Assembly (NCBI RefSeq): GCF_037975245.1
Contig: NC_092580.1
Location: 6,980,501-7,044,500 of the forward strand
Reading direction: 5' to 3'
DNA: 64,000 nucleotides
Origin: Apostichopus japonicus
Lineage: Eukaryota > Echinodermata > Holothuroidea > Aspidochirotida > Stichopodidae
Shown: one piece after another, positions 46,826 to 59,378 of the stretch
Position numbering within the stretch: position 1 is the first letter of the stretch
Layout of the letters: every line of letters begins with the position of its first letter
Program-made: the position numbers and the translations under genes
Notes under the pieces: generated by a model
What the model was told of the DNA's origin: nothing
Databases searched by the model: none
The model's input: only the letters and a program-made list of their open reading frames with translations

Positions 46826-47521
46826 TATTTAGTTATTATTCCTGCCAAAGATTGAAACATTAGAGTCCTTGTTGACACTGAGCACTGGTAATTCTACTTC
46901 TACCAGCTATGCCTAAGGCTTAGCTGTAATTCAATTTCAAATGGCTATGCCTCATTGACTTAGGCTAGGACATAACTTGGGCCATGGGCTAGGCCCGTAC
47001 TTACTCTTATTCTTAAACGTAAGGCCCTAGTCTAGACTAACGTTACTTAGACATGAGTTAGACTACCGAAGGTCTAACCTACATCTTATTTCTTAACTTT
47101 GTTCACCTAAACTTTAAGTAGATGTATGTTGATGATGGTTTCAGACACCATTTCTTTGGCCTTGTGGGTATAGCAATCGTATATGACCATGTGAGATTGT
47201 TTATAACTAAGCAATACGTCCCGCATGCAGTAAGTATGCTATATAGTGTATGGGTTTCAGGGAAATTCCCTGTAGTAAGTACGTCATGATTTGTTGCTTC
47301 ATATACCCGCGCAATGGTCTACATGATTTAGGCGCGTGCCGTTGTCGTCGTCTCGAAATAGATGAGCTCTTTTAATTGGTTAACTATTTTGGCTAGATGC
47401 TTTTTGCACCAATCAAAGATTGTCTTTTAAAAGGTTGTCTATTCTTGAGAATTTGAGTATAGCTTATAGCGGAATGAGCTAGCAGCAGACGCTGAAAGTT
47501 TATTTAGGTTTTACCATCAAA

Positions 47522-50500
47522 ATGCCATCTGTAGTGAAGAATCCGGAGAGATTAACTGTTCAGCAGTTAAAAAAAGAGCTGCAAAGAAAGAAAGTGTCCA
47601 TCCCTACGGACGCAAGAAAAGACACCTATGTTCAATTGTATCGCAAACATATCTTGAAAGAAGGTAGAGGATTTGGATTTTCGAGCGACGAAGACGATCA
47701 ACCGTCTGTCTCAGCAAAACGGGTGACAGTTACATCACAGATGTATCAGTCTTCAAGTGTAAGTTGAGGTTATACTGTTAAGCATAGCTTTGACGTATGT
47801 CTTTTCGTTCCCTTTTTTTATAAATGGTATTTGGGAAGCGATTGCTAGGCATAAAACTGGCTATTTATTGTATGTAGCCTAACGTTGGGTATAGGCAACT
47901 TAGGCTAGCCTAACTTACCGAAATCCCTAGCCTAGCCTAGTTCAAACTAAGTTAAGGCTGTAGTGTAGGCCTAGTCTTACATATTTTTTTTTTACATGGA
48001 AACAGAGCCACTGAGAAGATTCCTGTTGAACTAAGATTTAATATAGTGTAACTTGAAAACCCTCTGCAACCTTACAGTCGTAATTCTAATCACAACAGAA
48101 CAAACTAAGGCACTCTCTCAGTCTCTGTGAGTAGCATAGTGATTAATTGTTCCATTGTTTATATAGGTAAACATTTTGAGACCCCGGCGCTACAGTTTCT
48201 TGCTAACCTAACATTTTAATTCATTACTTCAAAAAGCTTTAATCTCTTTTCAGATGGAAGTTGACTAGGCCATCTATAAAACTGCATTGTTATGCAAATA
48301 CAGTATTGAAAAATGGTATCAGTACAGATCCCTTGGTATTTTTCTACCATTCTCTGTGTTTGTTTCATTTTCTGCTTCTTTCTTGACAGCGTACACCTTC
48401 ATCAAGAAAAGGGGCGTACAAAATCATCTATCAGGACAAGCTTTCTGATGTAGAAGATTTGACAGATCGCAAGTTAAGGTCTGAGCTGTTACAAAGAGGG
48501 ACGAAAGTTGGCCCTATTGTCCGTAAGTTATATTTATGAAAAGTTTGTCAATGAAAAAATGTGCTGCATTGAAAGGGAGAAAGAGACATGAGCACAGCCG
48601 ATAAACAGTACTTGCCAAACATTAAACCAGCTTCAAATAAGCTAGTGTACTCAGTCGAACCCCATTACGATTTTGTTTATGCACAAATTTAATGTGTTGC
48701 TGTTGGAAGATAAGGGACAAGCTACTGAAGCTAGTCTTATTGTAGGGGATATTCAGCTTACGGTGGACTCATTATTTCAACATGATGTTGAGGCTAAACA
48801 TAACACCGGCCTTGATGATAACAACTGCCCACTGTATGTAGATATTAATAGTGCAATATTCCCTTGTAGTGGACGGATGATATTACCATATGCTGCTACA
48901 AACTGACACAAATCAATGTTTATCCCTTGTTGTATTAAACATTGTAACAACCTATTTAATCAAATAATTGTTAGGTTCCATTATTTACCTTTCTACTTTA
49001 GCCTCTTTGTCTCTGAATTTTTTTTTCATCCATGTCCATTTGTATATTATTAATTTTATACATTCTTATGTATTTACATTTTAATGCAAGAATGCAGTAA
49101 TTGCCCTTTCAGATATAATAACGTTGAACTTAAGTGCTTTGTGCAAGGTTGTGCAGGTCACTTACATCTCAAAAGAATTCATTGTAGAAATGTCTTAGAG
49201 AGGGAAAAGCTTGCTGGTCATGTGTGGATCAAATGTTGAGAAAACTCTTTCTGGCATCATCAAGAATGACAGCATAAGAGAAATGAAAGTGAATCAAATA
49301 TATTCATATGATGTCTGATAATTCAGTTTGTAAATAAATATCTTGCATTTTTTCCTTACTAGCAACAACAAGACCTGTTTATGAGCGTAAGCTAGCTGAT
49401 CTCTTAGTGCAAGAAGTTGAAGAAGGGGAAACCAACAGGTCAAAGTCGACAATGGTTAGTTTCCATGATGATGGAGAGGAAGAAGAAGATGAGGAAGATG
49501 AGGAGGAGGATGATGATGAGGAAGATGAGGAGGAGGAAGAATTTAGTGATTCAGATGGTAAGTTGATTTAAAGGGGCATTGTGGTGGCAGACAATGTGAC
49601 ATTTGTAACAAAGATATTCCACACTACCGGTTGAAGACTGTTTCAGTATCATAATACTTATCTCCATATAGAGTTATGCAGGACTGGAGTTATGGATGAT
49701 TATATAAAATATTCCTGCAAACATTCAAAAAAATCATCAAACATTTAAAGTTCATATTAACTTCACTCCTCACTTTCACTGTCCTATACTGTCACTCTAC
49801 TGGATATAGAGCAGCTTGTTACTTTTTGGCAATGTCTTTTCCATTGACTTGCCCATGTTAGACTTCCTCCCTCCTCACTCTACCATCCGAAGTGCCTACA
49901 GCTACAATTTTTTTCAAGAGAAATTGCATGGATTTTAGGACCAACTTCCCTGGTTAATTTAATTTATTCAACCAAAATAGCATAGAGTAGAAGTCATTAA
50001 AAATTAGAATTCATTAATGGTGATATACCATTACTGTTTTTTAATTCAGAGATCAATTAGCATTTTGACAAGTCATATTTTCATTCACATGGGTGCACTT
50101 CAGGAGTGACATTTTTAAAAAATAACACTGTGACCCTCATCACTTTAAAAAAAAAATAGTTGTGTAGAAAATTTGAAATGATCATCAAATAAAATAAAGT
50201 ATTCTGGATCTTCTAAACTCATAGTGAAGTGGATTCTTGACATCAGTTTCAATCGGATATATATTATATGAAAATGAATCATTTTCAATCATTAATATTT
50301 GTAAAACCAGTCACAGAGAGTGTGCCAGGTGTACAGTACATGAAAGTATTCCATGCATGGCATCATACAACTACTTAATAACAGTGTCCTTATGAGTGCT
50401 TGATGTTGGAATGTTTGTTCTCTCTCTAATGTATATATATAAGTTTGTAAGAGTTTGAATACTCAGTATGTCATCGCTGGGTTTTATCCCATTTTTCTTT

Positions 50501-51555
50501 GAAACACATCTGTCATTGTGAAACTTACCCACTTATACTTTTAAGTTGTTGCTGTACTTGTATTTTTTCTTGGTAATTGAACTTTACTAAATAATTTAAA
50601 CATTTCTTCTTCACAGTTGAAAGGGATAGACCAGTCATTAGTGGAAGAGGGGATTCGAGGTAAGAATGTTAAGCTTGTTGACTTTTCTGGTTTGTGTAAA
50701 AGTAAACCTAGTGCATAGTCTTTGGCAATGACAACAAATTTATACGAAGAAAAGTAAGGTGATGTGTGAAGAAATTCAATTTTACTTCCAATTGCAAAGC
50801 ACATGTAGCACTCCTGAGACAAAGAAGTGTGGCTGTCATCATCTATGTACCAAAAGTTTAACAAGCAAAATGTTTAGTTAAACTTTTCTACTCCTTCAGT
50901 GTTCAATGACAGACATCTTTTGTTTTTGTGAATGTTTTGCCATGTACAGCAGATGTTTCTCCTTTTTTTAAATGATATTAATTAATTTAATCATTTTTGG
51001 CAGTAGTCTTAGCATATTAAACAGCGGATAATGTTTGTGCAATGTGCCAAAACTTGTGAACTCATGTAAAATAGATATCTGGAATCTGACATATATGTTG
51101 TAAGAATCAATTTAAAAGGAAAACATTAAAACGTGTCTGAGTAGTGTACTCTTCCTTTAATGCACACAACAAAAAAACTTTGTTAAACTTATTATGTATT
51201 GTTACCTTGTTCCTCGTAGAGGGCCCCGGGTGGTGGGGGGGTGGGGGTTGTTCAAAATGAGCAGAATATTGATCATCCTATTATCTGACCCGTGTACAGG
51301 TTGCAAAGGAGGTATACTACTCAACAGCAGGAAAGTACAAGCAGTCGTTCCACTGTGTACCGATCGTCATCAGTGAAGAAGTCGAAATCGCAAAATGACA
51401 CAAAACAGTTGCGGTATTGTTGTGGCCTTCCTCTATGGTTGTGGTGGTTAGTGATCTTAGCTGGCGTTGCCGGGTTCATCTACTGTGTATGGTACTCCAT
51501 GGAGGCTTCAAAGGCCCCTACCATAACTAACGATCCAAAGGATGTCCAAGGATGA
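47522..51555 (+). CDS. TMPO: LAP2/thymopoietin-like LEM-domain inner nuclear membrane protein
   Basis: Five exons: 47522-47758, 48390-48522, 49363-49557, 50617-50659, 51300-51555, giving 287 residues with all phases matching. Residues 1-45 (NPERLTVQQLKKELQRKKV, then RKDTYVQLYRKHI) match the LEM-like DNA-binding domain found at the N-terminus of LAP2. Residues about 98-140 (LTDRKLRSELLQRG, GPIVPTTRPVYERKL) are a true LEM domain, which binds BAF. An Asp/Glu tract covers about 161-182. A Ser/Arg/Lys-rich segment precedes one transmembrane helix at about 246-268, with a short tail after it, as in LAP2-beta-type proteins that tether chromatin to the inner nuclear membrane. It is shorter than vertebrate LAP2-beta and lacks most of its lamin-binding region. 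Alternative exons in the introns cannot be excluded. The symbol rests on domain order. Confidence 0.9.
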
Positions 51556-54500
51556 TAGAGGAGCTTCTCAGGTACTTTAAAATAATGACAGCAACAAAAA
51601 ATGTGACAAAAATGGATTTTATTTTTATGAACCATTGTAATTCAATTTTTTTAATATTTGTAAATATGTATGTAGACCATTTAAATGTGTAACAATGTTT
51701 ACTGCAACATTGCAAAGCACATAACTATTTTAGGGGGTGTTGCTTAGTATAATATTGGATTTAACAATTTGAGGGTTCTACAGTATGGTTTTGTCATCTT
51801 TTGCATCGATTCTTAATGAATGGCGCCATTAAACCTTAGAGTCTCCCCCACAATTCAATCATCCATGGAATTGTACCTTAAAAAATCATATTAATGTAAA
51901 TTATGAACATGAATTGCTGCCTATCTGATGAGTGATGATGTCAGATGTATTTGTTTTTTTGTTGAGAGAAAATACATTACTGGCTGTTTCAAACAAGTAA
52001 TACTTCAGGTCATTGCAGCAATATTAAGGAAAAGGTGAAATAACGGAAACCACATTCCTTGCCCTGTGTGTATAAGGCTTTTATTATTTTAATTGTGAGT
52101 AGATGTGTTTGGTTAAATTTTATCATGCACTTTCATCATTAATATGGGATCTTCCTCATTATATGACAAATTTTGATGCTGGTATTGGTGAAAAGCTTTG
52201 ACGTTGCTTTTGTGTCAAGTCGATAGCCAAAAAATTAAAAGTTTATGGATCGTCAATTTAATTGCAACATCTGATGGATTTATGTAAACTTTATTTGTCT
52301 TGTCACCAAATTCTCTGTGCCAATTAGCTTAACTTCATAAAAATTAGACTAATATTTTTATGCTGGGCATAAGATTTAGAGTAAGGATCTAAAAGATATA
52401 ATATTTCTATGAAGCTTTTAAATTTCTTTAACTGAATCAGTTCTCTGTATTGAGTACTTCTGTGATGCTAGAGCAACAAACTGTATAATTTGTGCTTGGA
52501 GGGAAGCCTTTAATACCTGAACTCAATAGCAATACAATAACATTCCTTACACAGCAAGTTCTTTGGAAAGAGGTATTTGAGTTAGTGTCAACATTCATAT
52601 TAAGCGGGGTTGTAAGGTTCAAAAATGTTATAGAAACTTGTGTCCGTACATCCCAATGATAGAAGTTTGTGCAAACGAGTTACAAAATAAAGAACATTTG
52701 GGCAGTTCTTTACGGTATTAGATTGTGACGGTCATTTCTGGTACGACTAACAATGTAATCAGGTATTGAGATCGGGACGGACATGAGATACTTATGCCAG
52801 TAAAGCTGAGATATTGGCTGACTTAAGCATTTCATTTACTGTAAATCTGTGGAAAGATCTTAGTCCATCTTCGTTTTATGCCAAATGGATGTGTTTTTGA
52901 AAACGTAAGATCAATACATTGAAGAGAAAGTATATATAGGAGGAGCTGTATTAAAAACTTCCTTGAGTTTAATAGAGAGAGGTCATCATGACCAATGTTG
53001 CCCTCCCCCACACCCCCACCCCTATATGCTGTGCAGAGGGGAAGTGAATGTTTTCATTCCATGGGAAAGACCTGAGTGTGTGACGAAAGACCGAATTAAT
53101 TTTTTCAGTTTTCCTCTTTGTAAATGACAGATTGTATATTTGGCATGGATTGTTGTGAAAAGGAGTTAGATTTTGTGAATATTGATTCAAAATATAAAGG
53201 TTTGCAACCATCCTACTGCTCTCTAATCTTTATAAATACAGATCTAGATGATGGTCAAGGTTGCCTCTTTTAAAGTTCATTGATCAGTTGGAAAGTTGCC
53301 ATGATTGAAACATCTGCCTCTGTGTAAATTAAAGAACCCCTCCAAATATGTATAAATTATGTGGAACGTGTTAAAGGTCTATGTATTTCACTTTACAGGC
53401 ATATATGCATACAGATTCATCTTGTGGCTTCCTTTTATGTTTTTGGTTTGTTAATTTTCGGTGATGGTAGGTTTCAGTCTCATAGGTCACTGGAGTGCAT
53501 AAATATGTCTGTTTGTGTCTGTCATTCAAGAGATGCAGCAGGTTAATCTGTTTTGTGTTTTCATGTACTTTTATCAGTAGCCATCCAGGTTGGATTTCCA
53601 ATGACACAACAATTTTGTTTTTGCCACATTTGCAACAGTCATTAGTATACTTAACAGTTGTTAGTTTTACTTCAATTTTTGGATTTTACTCTTATTTTAG
53701 TTTCTTTTTTTTGTGAGTCACTGAAAAGTATTATGAAATAAAGCCAACTTTAGAATTTATGCTATGTGTCAGGCTAATCAGGATGTGTCCTGCAGTTCCT
53801 TAATTTTTCATATATTTTGCAAAATTTCTCATCATAAAAGTAAACTTGTGTGAAACTGTCATTGTTTCATATGCCTCGTATGTGTAATTCTCTTAGTATG
53901 GTGAACCGTATATTACACTTTGTCATAAACTTTCAATGTTTAAAGAAGAGAAATGCGTAAACTTTTCCCCCATTGAAGTTACCGTTCATTTGAAATAGTC
54001 TAGATCCATAGTAAAGTTTTATTCTCATTTGGTAAAGCCACAATCGGGGTAATAGTTAGGCAAGTATCTCTTAGAAGATTAGAAATGAGTTATCCAAATG
54101 GGAAAAATTTACTATACTTAAAAGTGTAAGTAGTACAAACGTAATACAGTACGCGTTGTGTACGGAATATAGTAACTGAAGTAGGGTATTTTATCCTGAT
54201 AGAAGTAGCACATTTCAGTTATATATTCTTACATATACTTTAATAGTGTTTTTTTTTTCTTTCTTTTACTATTGTACAGTATTTGCCATATCAAACCCCA
54301 AATAACGTATAGTTTTGACTGAATTTTTTTGTCTATAGCAATAAAATTCAGACATCAAATATTGCCACTTCTTTTTGTCATGTATTGTTATATGCCTTTG
54401 TTATATACGATTCTATAGTACAGCTGCTTTTCAAAGCAGTCGTTACATAATCTTGGACGATGAAACACTTCATGAAACAGTAAGAACCGTGAAGGCAGTG

Positions 54501-55513
54501 AGTCAAGCTATGACCGCGTGACCTCCATTTTGTGCTGAAAATGACAACACCATTGACGCAAAGAGAGGCATTACTTGATAGCAGTATTCAGCGAAGGAAC
54601 TATATCTTGAAACTTGATAGCCATATGAGTTTATTTGGCAATCTTATGTCACTGCATAATCCGTAAATATTGTTATATATACCACCGCAAGAAATGGACA
54701 TCGTGAAACACACAAGGTGGGATACATATAGAAAGTAGGTAACTGATGTTTGGACTGACAGGGAATAAAGTGCATTTTCTTTTTGTGTCGGTGGGGGTTG
54801 GGGGGCGTGGTTCACCCTTACAATTTGTCACCTAAATATATTCGTCGGGCATTGGAAGCGTTCATCTACATATGATGAAGTTCCACAAGTGAGGAAAAAT
54901 TGCAGCTAGGGTAACTGGAAGGAATAATTCTGCACTTGCGTATTGGCTCTTTAAGTTCATAGGTATTGCATGCGCTAGGAGAACATTAAATAGCCATCCA
55001 TATGCTCAAACTATTATACACCTCCTGATTGCCACCGTGGACCATCTTTCTTCACCCAGGTTCTCCACTCCCACCAAAACAGTAATAATAATTATATTGA
55101 TTAACTCGTTTGAACAAAACTACAGACCGAATTAATAAAAACGTCTCCGCCCGTTCGTTTTTTCGCATCCAGGGCCCGCATTTATTTATTCATTTTCCTT
55201 GCAAGTGGTCGTAAATCAACGTAAAATCCTTAAAACTATACACAACTCCATATGCATGTCTTGTGCTCATATAGACAAAGAGCAAAACAAAAAACAATAA
55301 ATTAACTGTCACTTACATTTTGAGTAGGGCAAATGGTACTCTAAAAACAGAGGCCCTCCTTCCATTTTAGAAAAAAAAAGTTTGGACGAGAAACATTTTC
55401 TTATCGGCCTTATATTTAGTTGGTTAGTTGTTTATAGAAAAAGGATTTGAAAATTTAGCATGGTAAACCATTTTGGAAATACAAGTCACACTTAAATCTC
55501 GTTCACACTAGCT
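51556..55513. other. 3-prime region of the LAP2-like gene and spacer to the glycosyltransferase
   Basis: No supportable coding exon on either strand in 4 kb. Canonical AATAAA hexamers on the plus strand at 52686-52691 and 53737-53742 are candidates for ending the LAP2-like transcript. On the minus strand, overlapping AATAAA at 55181-55190 may end the glycosyltransferase transcript. Confidence 0.5.
52686..52691 (+). terminator. Polyadenylation signal candidate for the LAP2-like gene
   Basis: AATAAA about 1.1 kb after the stop codon. A second hexamer occurs at 53737-53742. Which one is used cannot be told from sequence. Confidence 0.35.
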
Positions 55514-56667
55514 CTAGTGTTCCACAAACCATAAGTCATTATTCTTCAACATATCAATTTTACTCTCAATTCCGACTAGAAAATTAGCATGAATCTCAAC
55601 AGGTTTAGGATTTCTCTCAATCCATGATTGATTGCCAGACAAACGGAATACTTTACCAGATAAAAATCTATCCATTGGCAATACTTTCAATTTCAACTTT
55701 TTCTTCCTTTCAACCTTCTTGTTCCGCATTTTCCGAACAACTATATTAAATACCCTTTGATTCCCAGAAGGATCAGTGGGAAGTAGTTCCTCCCATGCCT
55801 GTACTAATGCAACTGTTCTTTCATTCGCTCTTAAGTAGAAAAAACCAGTACAAAGATCAGTCTTACCTGGAAGTTCGTTCTGAATAAATAAATCAAAGTT
55901 ACCTCTGAAAAATGAAAACGGATTTTCAAGTAATACGATATCAGAGTCGATATAAAATATATTAATTCCACTTTGAAGGAAAATACCTATGTACGATACT
56001 CGTTTTTGGACCAAATTTTTATAATCATCACTTTTAAAAGCTGTCGCTTCCGATACAGATTCATTCATGTTTGTCAAAGTTAGTAACATGTTCATTGAAA
56101 AGTTCCCTTTGACCTTTGACATTTCCAAATACGCTTCCTGGTCCTCACATATAATTAAGATGGGAGGTAAATTCCGAATGTTCAGCTGTTGTATACTGTA
56201 GAGTAAATTGATAAGCAGCGGCAGAAAACCTCGGTTTACACACGTCATGATTACGTTCTTTCTCAAACCGCTTACAACGTCGGTAACCGTTCTAAATTGC
56301 TCGCCTCCGCTGGTTAACTGTGCTACCGTGGTTAGTTGTCCCTCATCGTTAATCTGGTCAGTGATGTGAGAAAACTCGCTAGGTGCAGACATGAACCGCT
56401 TGTGATGATAGCTGTTTGCTGTTCCTGTTGAAGAAAGTAACATATAACTTTAAAATCAAAGTAAGATCTTTGCAGTACAGTCCATATTCAAATTTATATA
56501 ACGATGATTATGATGATGATAAAGGCGATAATGATGAATTACAGTGAATTGATTTAAAACAAAACCTACTCTTTTCGTATTGCGGCGTTTTATGTACCTC
56601 CACATAAAGGACTAACATGACTGCCACAGCTTGAACGAGTAGTAGAAAGACGGGGAAGATACTCACT
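55514..56667 (-). CDS. Type II membrane glycosyltransferase (nucleotide-diphospho-sugar transferase), 5-prime partial
   Basis: Two exons are clear: 56570-56667 and 55514-56424. The first encodes a hydrophobic segment (begins VSIFPVFLLLVQ) then YVEVHKTPQYEK, consistent with a Golgi signal anchor. The second encodes 302 residues of catalytic domain with VIMTCVNRGFLPLLINLLYS, the metal-binding FYIDSDIVLLENPF (DSD), LCTGFFYLRANERT and an NQRVFN segment. This pattern fits the nucleotide-diphospho-sugar transferase domain (Nucleotid_trans, GT77-like). Exon 56570-56667 starts in mid-codon at an AG acceptor, so a short first coding exon lies further upstream and was not found. A Met inside the membrane segment could start a shorter form. 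Donor sugar and acceptor are unknown. Confidence 0.8.
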
Positions 56668-58006
56668 CTGAAAAAGGAAGAAAAATAGTGAGATGGGTAT
56701 GATTTGGTTTTTACTTTATCTGTCTGACACCGTTCTTTTATACACCAAACCTAATTCACGGGTGTAGATAAGAATATGGTGATTCTATGCATGGGTATCC
56801 ATTCTAGATACCCAACAACGAATAATTGCGATTGTATTTCATGCTAGAAGTTAAATGCTTATTAACCACATGAACAACAACAATAAAACTGATCTAAACG
56901 TTATACAATTTTCTCTCTGTGACTGCTACTTCAAATCCTTTCTACAGCATGAAAACCATTAACTTGACCAAAGTCAGGCGACAGACTGTGTAGCATTTCA
57001 AAGTATACAATTAATTGATAGTAGGCCTATAGTCCACTAATGTTCAATCTCAGTTGATATATAGTCCCAAACACCGGATAGGACATGTGGGGGTGGAGTT
57101 TGATGTACCTTATTTAGTCTTGATGTATCCACCCCACGTAATACTTTAACCCTAACCCTTGATTGCACATAAAGTGTGTGCTTGATTTGTATAACCGGCC
57201 ATGGGCGGCGATCCTGGGGGGGAAGGGGGGGAAGGGGGGGATATATCCCCCCATTAAAATGGGTGGAGGGGATGTAATACACCATATCCCCCCACCAAAT
57301 GCCAGGGATAAGAATATTTTCATGCCTACATTTATGTATCATCGTGAATGTACGGCTCTTTTTTAGCTTCATATCTCGCCTACCATAAACGCAGTGCGAT
57401 CTTTTCAAATAAACCGTCTTTATAAAGCAAGAATAGTTGACTGTAAGCTTCATTGGCCCTATAACAACAAAATGTATTATTGCGCCCACGGTATTGATAT
57501 AGTACATATATGCACCCTCATAGTATTCATATAGGCCCTTTAGTAGGCCTACACACGTACATGTTCCCTCGAACAGCTGAGAATCTCATGTTACCAGGGT
57601 AATGCTTAATACACGTTTCACCTGGATGCCCTAGCAATCGGTATCTAGGAATGTAACTATGTGTAATTGTGTATTGCATGTGTATAGGCCTATAATAGCC
57701 TGCATGAGGCCATTTTCTTCATCGAATAATATAAAAGAGCTCTCGAACATTCTAACGTAGCGCCTGAAACAAGATTGACAAGGGCAATTTCCCCAAAATA
57801 ACACCCGAAATTGAAAAAAAAAAAATGGATCCTGATTATGAGATATTTCGGACATGATATCCCTATTTTAAAGTTGGGTATATGCCGCTTGGAAACCTCG
57901 GGAAGTGCCGTTTCCGGCCATCTAGAGGGTTTGTAAATTCCCAAATTTTCTTGTACGCTTTGCGCCAACGCATGGTGGCGCTACGCTTAGATAGTCAACA
58001 AGGTCA
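56668..58006. other. Repeat-rich spacer upstream of the glycosyltransferase
   Basis: Probably includes the unseen first exon and promoter of the glycosyltransferase. Repeats: a G/C-run element at 57190-57310, and at 57890-57998 a piece related to the family at 60440-60545 (GTGGCGCTA and ACGCTTAGATAGT). No gene is supported. Confidence 0.45.
57190..57310. repeat. G/C-run dispersed repeat, copy 1
   Basis: Begins GCCATGGGCGGCGATCCTGG, then three poly-G blocks, then ATATCCCCCCA segments. A relative with the same layout is at 59815-59935 (GCCATGAGCGGCGATCATGG). Blocks of poly-G and poly-C in one repeat could fold on themselves. Confidence 0.65.
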
Positions 58007-59378
58007 TATCCCCCTAGACTTGCCCCAAGTCTCTCGCGATTTTCTCTCCCACTGCAGCTAATAGGATTTATATGATTCTCCCCTCCTCTTCCACTGTCCA
58101 CTCTCTTTATAATGACACCCTCTCAAGGCTTCTCCGACTGCACCGCCACCAAGCACGACAATTTCTCACGTTCCATATCGACCAACACGCACAGCGAGCG
58201 TATATGATACGAGCGGGCTTTTATTCTACACTCATACTATACGCCCCCGAGAGACTTGTAACGTTTGGTCTTGGTGACGTCACATTTTGAGCCGGTGGTA
58301 TTCCAATATGAATATTCAACTATTTTCTGTAGCCAATGAAAAGTTTCCAATATGTAAACAGACAGTTCGAGTTCAAGTTTTTGTTTCTGTTCTGCCGAAG
58401 AAGGGCCGGCCAGATGAAAAGCGTTCAGTCCTTTATCACATAGGTATGTAACCTGATCTTTCATCAGTGATACAAGAGGTGAAATTATTATAATAATGGA
58501 CCTCAGAGTAGTAACTTTACTACTACAACTAGTACTACAACTGGCCGAATTATTCCCACTTGCACTGCTGTTGCTAGTATTACTATTATTATTACTGTTA
58601 GCAGCTCTCGTGTTACCACTACTAACGTTATTTTTCACATCGTAAATGAAATCTAATGCGATCGGCGCAGCTTGAAAAATTAGTGATTTGCCGTACCCTG
58701 TTGGTAATCCGACGAAAACGTCCCTTCTCTTTAAGAAACCAATCAACGCATCCCTTTGCTCGTCGTGAACGTTTTCTTTTGGTATTCCCAACTTCGAAGA
58801 GGCAAATTGTATGGAGTTTAAGATGAGTGCCTCGTCCATTGCATTGGATTAGACATAATTATTAGTTTACAACACTTGGTCTGTGTACGTTTGTATAGGC
58901 CTATGTACATTTATGTCCAGTACTCCGAGATCGTGCGTCGCGACGCGGTGGGGTGGACGTTCACAGCAAGATGTGAATATTTATCTTAATTAATGAATAT
59001 GCAGCAACTGTCATACAATACCGAAGCTGATTGGTTTCACCGAAATTTGAGGGACGAAAACAATAAATAAGTTTAAAATGATGACGTCAACAGAACCAAA
59101 AGAGACAAGTCTCTCACGACAGGCAGCTCGATCGAACAGTACCGCTTCAGTAACAGTACGTTACGTCAACTTACGTGCGTGTGTATGTAGAAAGCACACG
59201 AACCATTTGAAACAAGTAGGTGTGAGCTGAGGGCGTGTTGCAAGGAACAGTAGAAGTAGGCTGATTATAGCGGTACAATGTTATGGAGTCACTGAGAGAA
59301 GGATCGGAACAGGCATTAGATGAGAGGTGGAAGAGAGAATCACGTGAGAGACTTGGGGCAAGTCTAATATCCCCCCCA
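58007..59378. mobile_element. Inverted-repeat-bounded segment holding a RecQ-like fragment
   Basis: TAGACTTGCCCCAAGTCTCTC at 58015-58035 recurs inverted as GAGAGACTTGGGGCAAGTCTA at 59346-59366. Weaker inverted similarity extends inward toward about 58135 and 59260. The helicase ORF lies between. This may be a transposon-like unit or a foldback duplication; element ends and target duplication are not resolved. Confidence 0.5.
58237..58839 (-). pseudogene. RecQ-like DEAH-box helicase fragment (N-terminal part only)
   Basis: A 200-codon ORF from a Met at 58839. It shows motif 0-like HDEQRDALIGFL, Walker A LPTGYGKSLIFQ (about 45-56), an Asn/Ser-rich low-complexity insert (about 74-110), motif Ia ISPLVSLMKDQVTYL and then FHLAG, as in RecQ superfamily 2 helicases. 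It then loses similarity; the DEAH box and second RecA domain are not seen within the next kilobases. It could be exon 1 of a gene whose other exons are lost, or part of a helicase-bearing transposon. The inverted repeat around it favours a mobile or rearranged fragment. Function is unlikely. Confidence 0.7.

Larger units (their letters stand above)
44189..47521. other. Divergent intergenic region between APEX2 and the LAP2-like gene
   Basis: This 3.3 kb gap separates two divergently transcribed nuclear-protein genes and must hold both promoters. It contains two short inverted-repeat elements (45346-45949 and 46530-46825). No coding exon is supported. The 250 bp before 47522 lack a convincing TATA box at a usual distance. 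Confidence 0.5.

Noticed and set aside
48673-48906. 77-codon frame in an intron of the LAP2-like gene
   Set aside because: No domain, no splice sites that fit the phase of neighbouring exons and no family resemblance.
52969-53716. Several 60-80 codon frames on both strands
   Set aside because: Low-complexity, without domains; best read as untranslated or spacer sequence.
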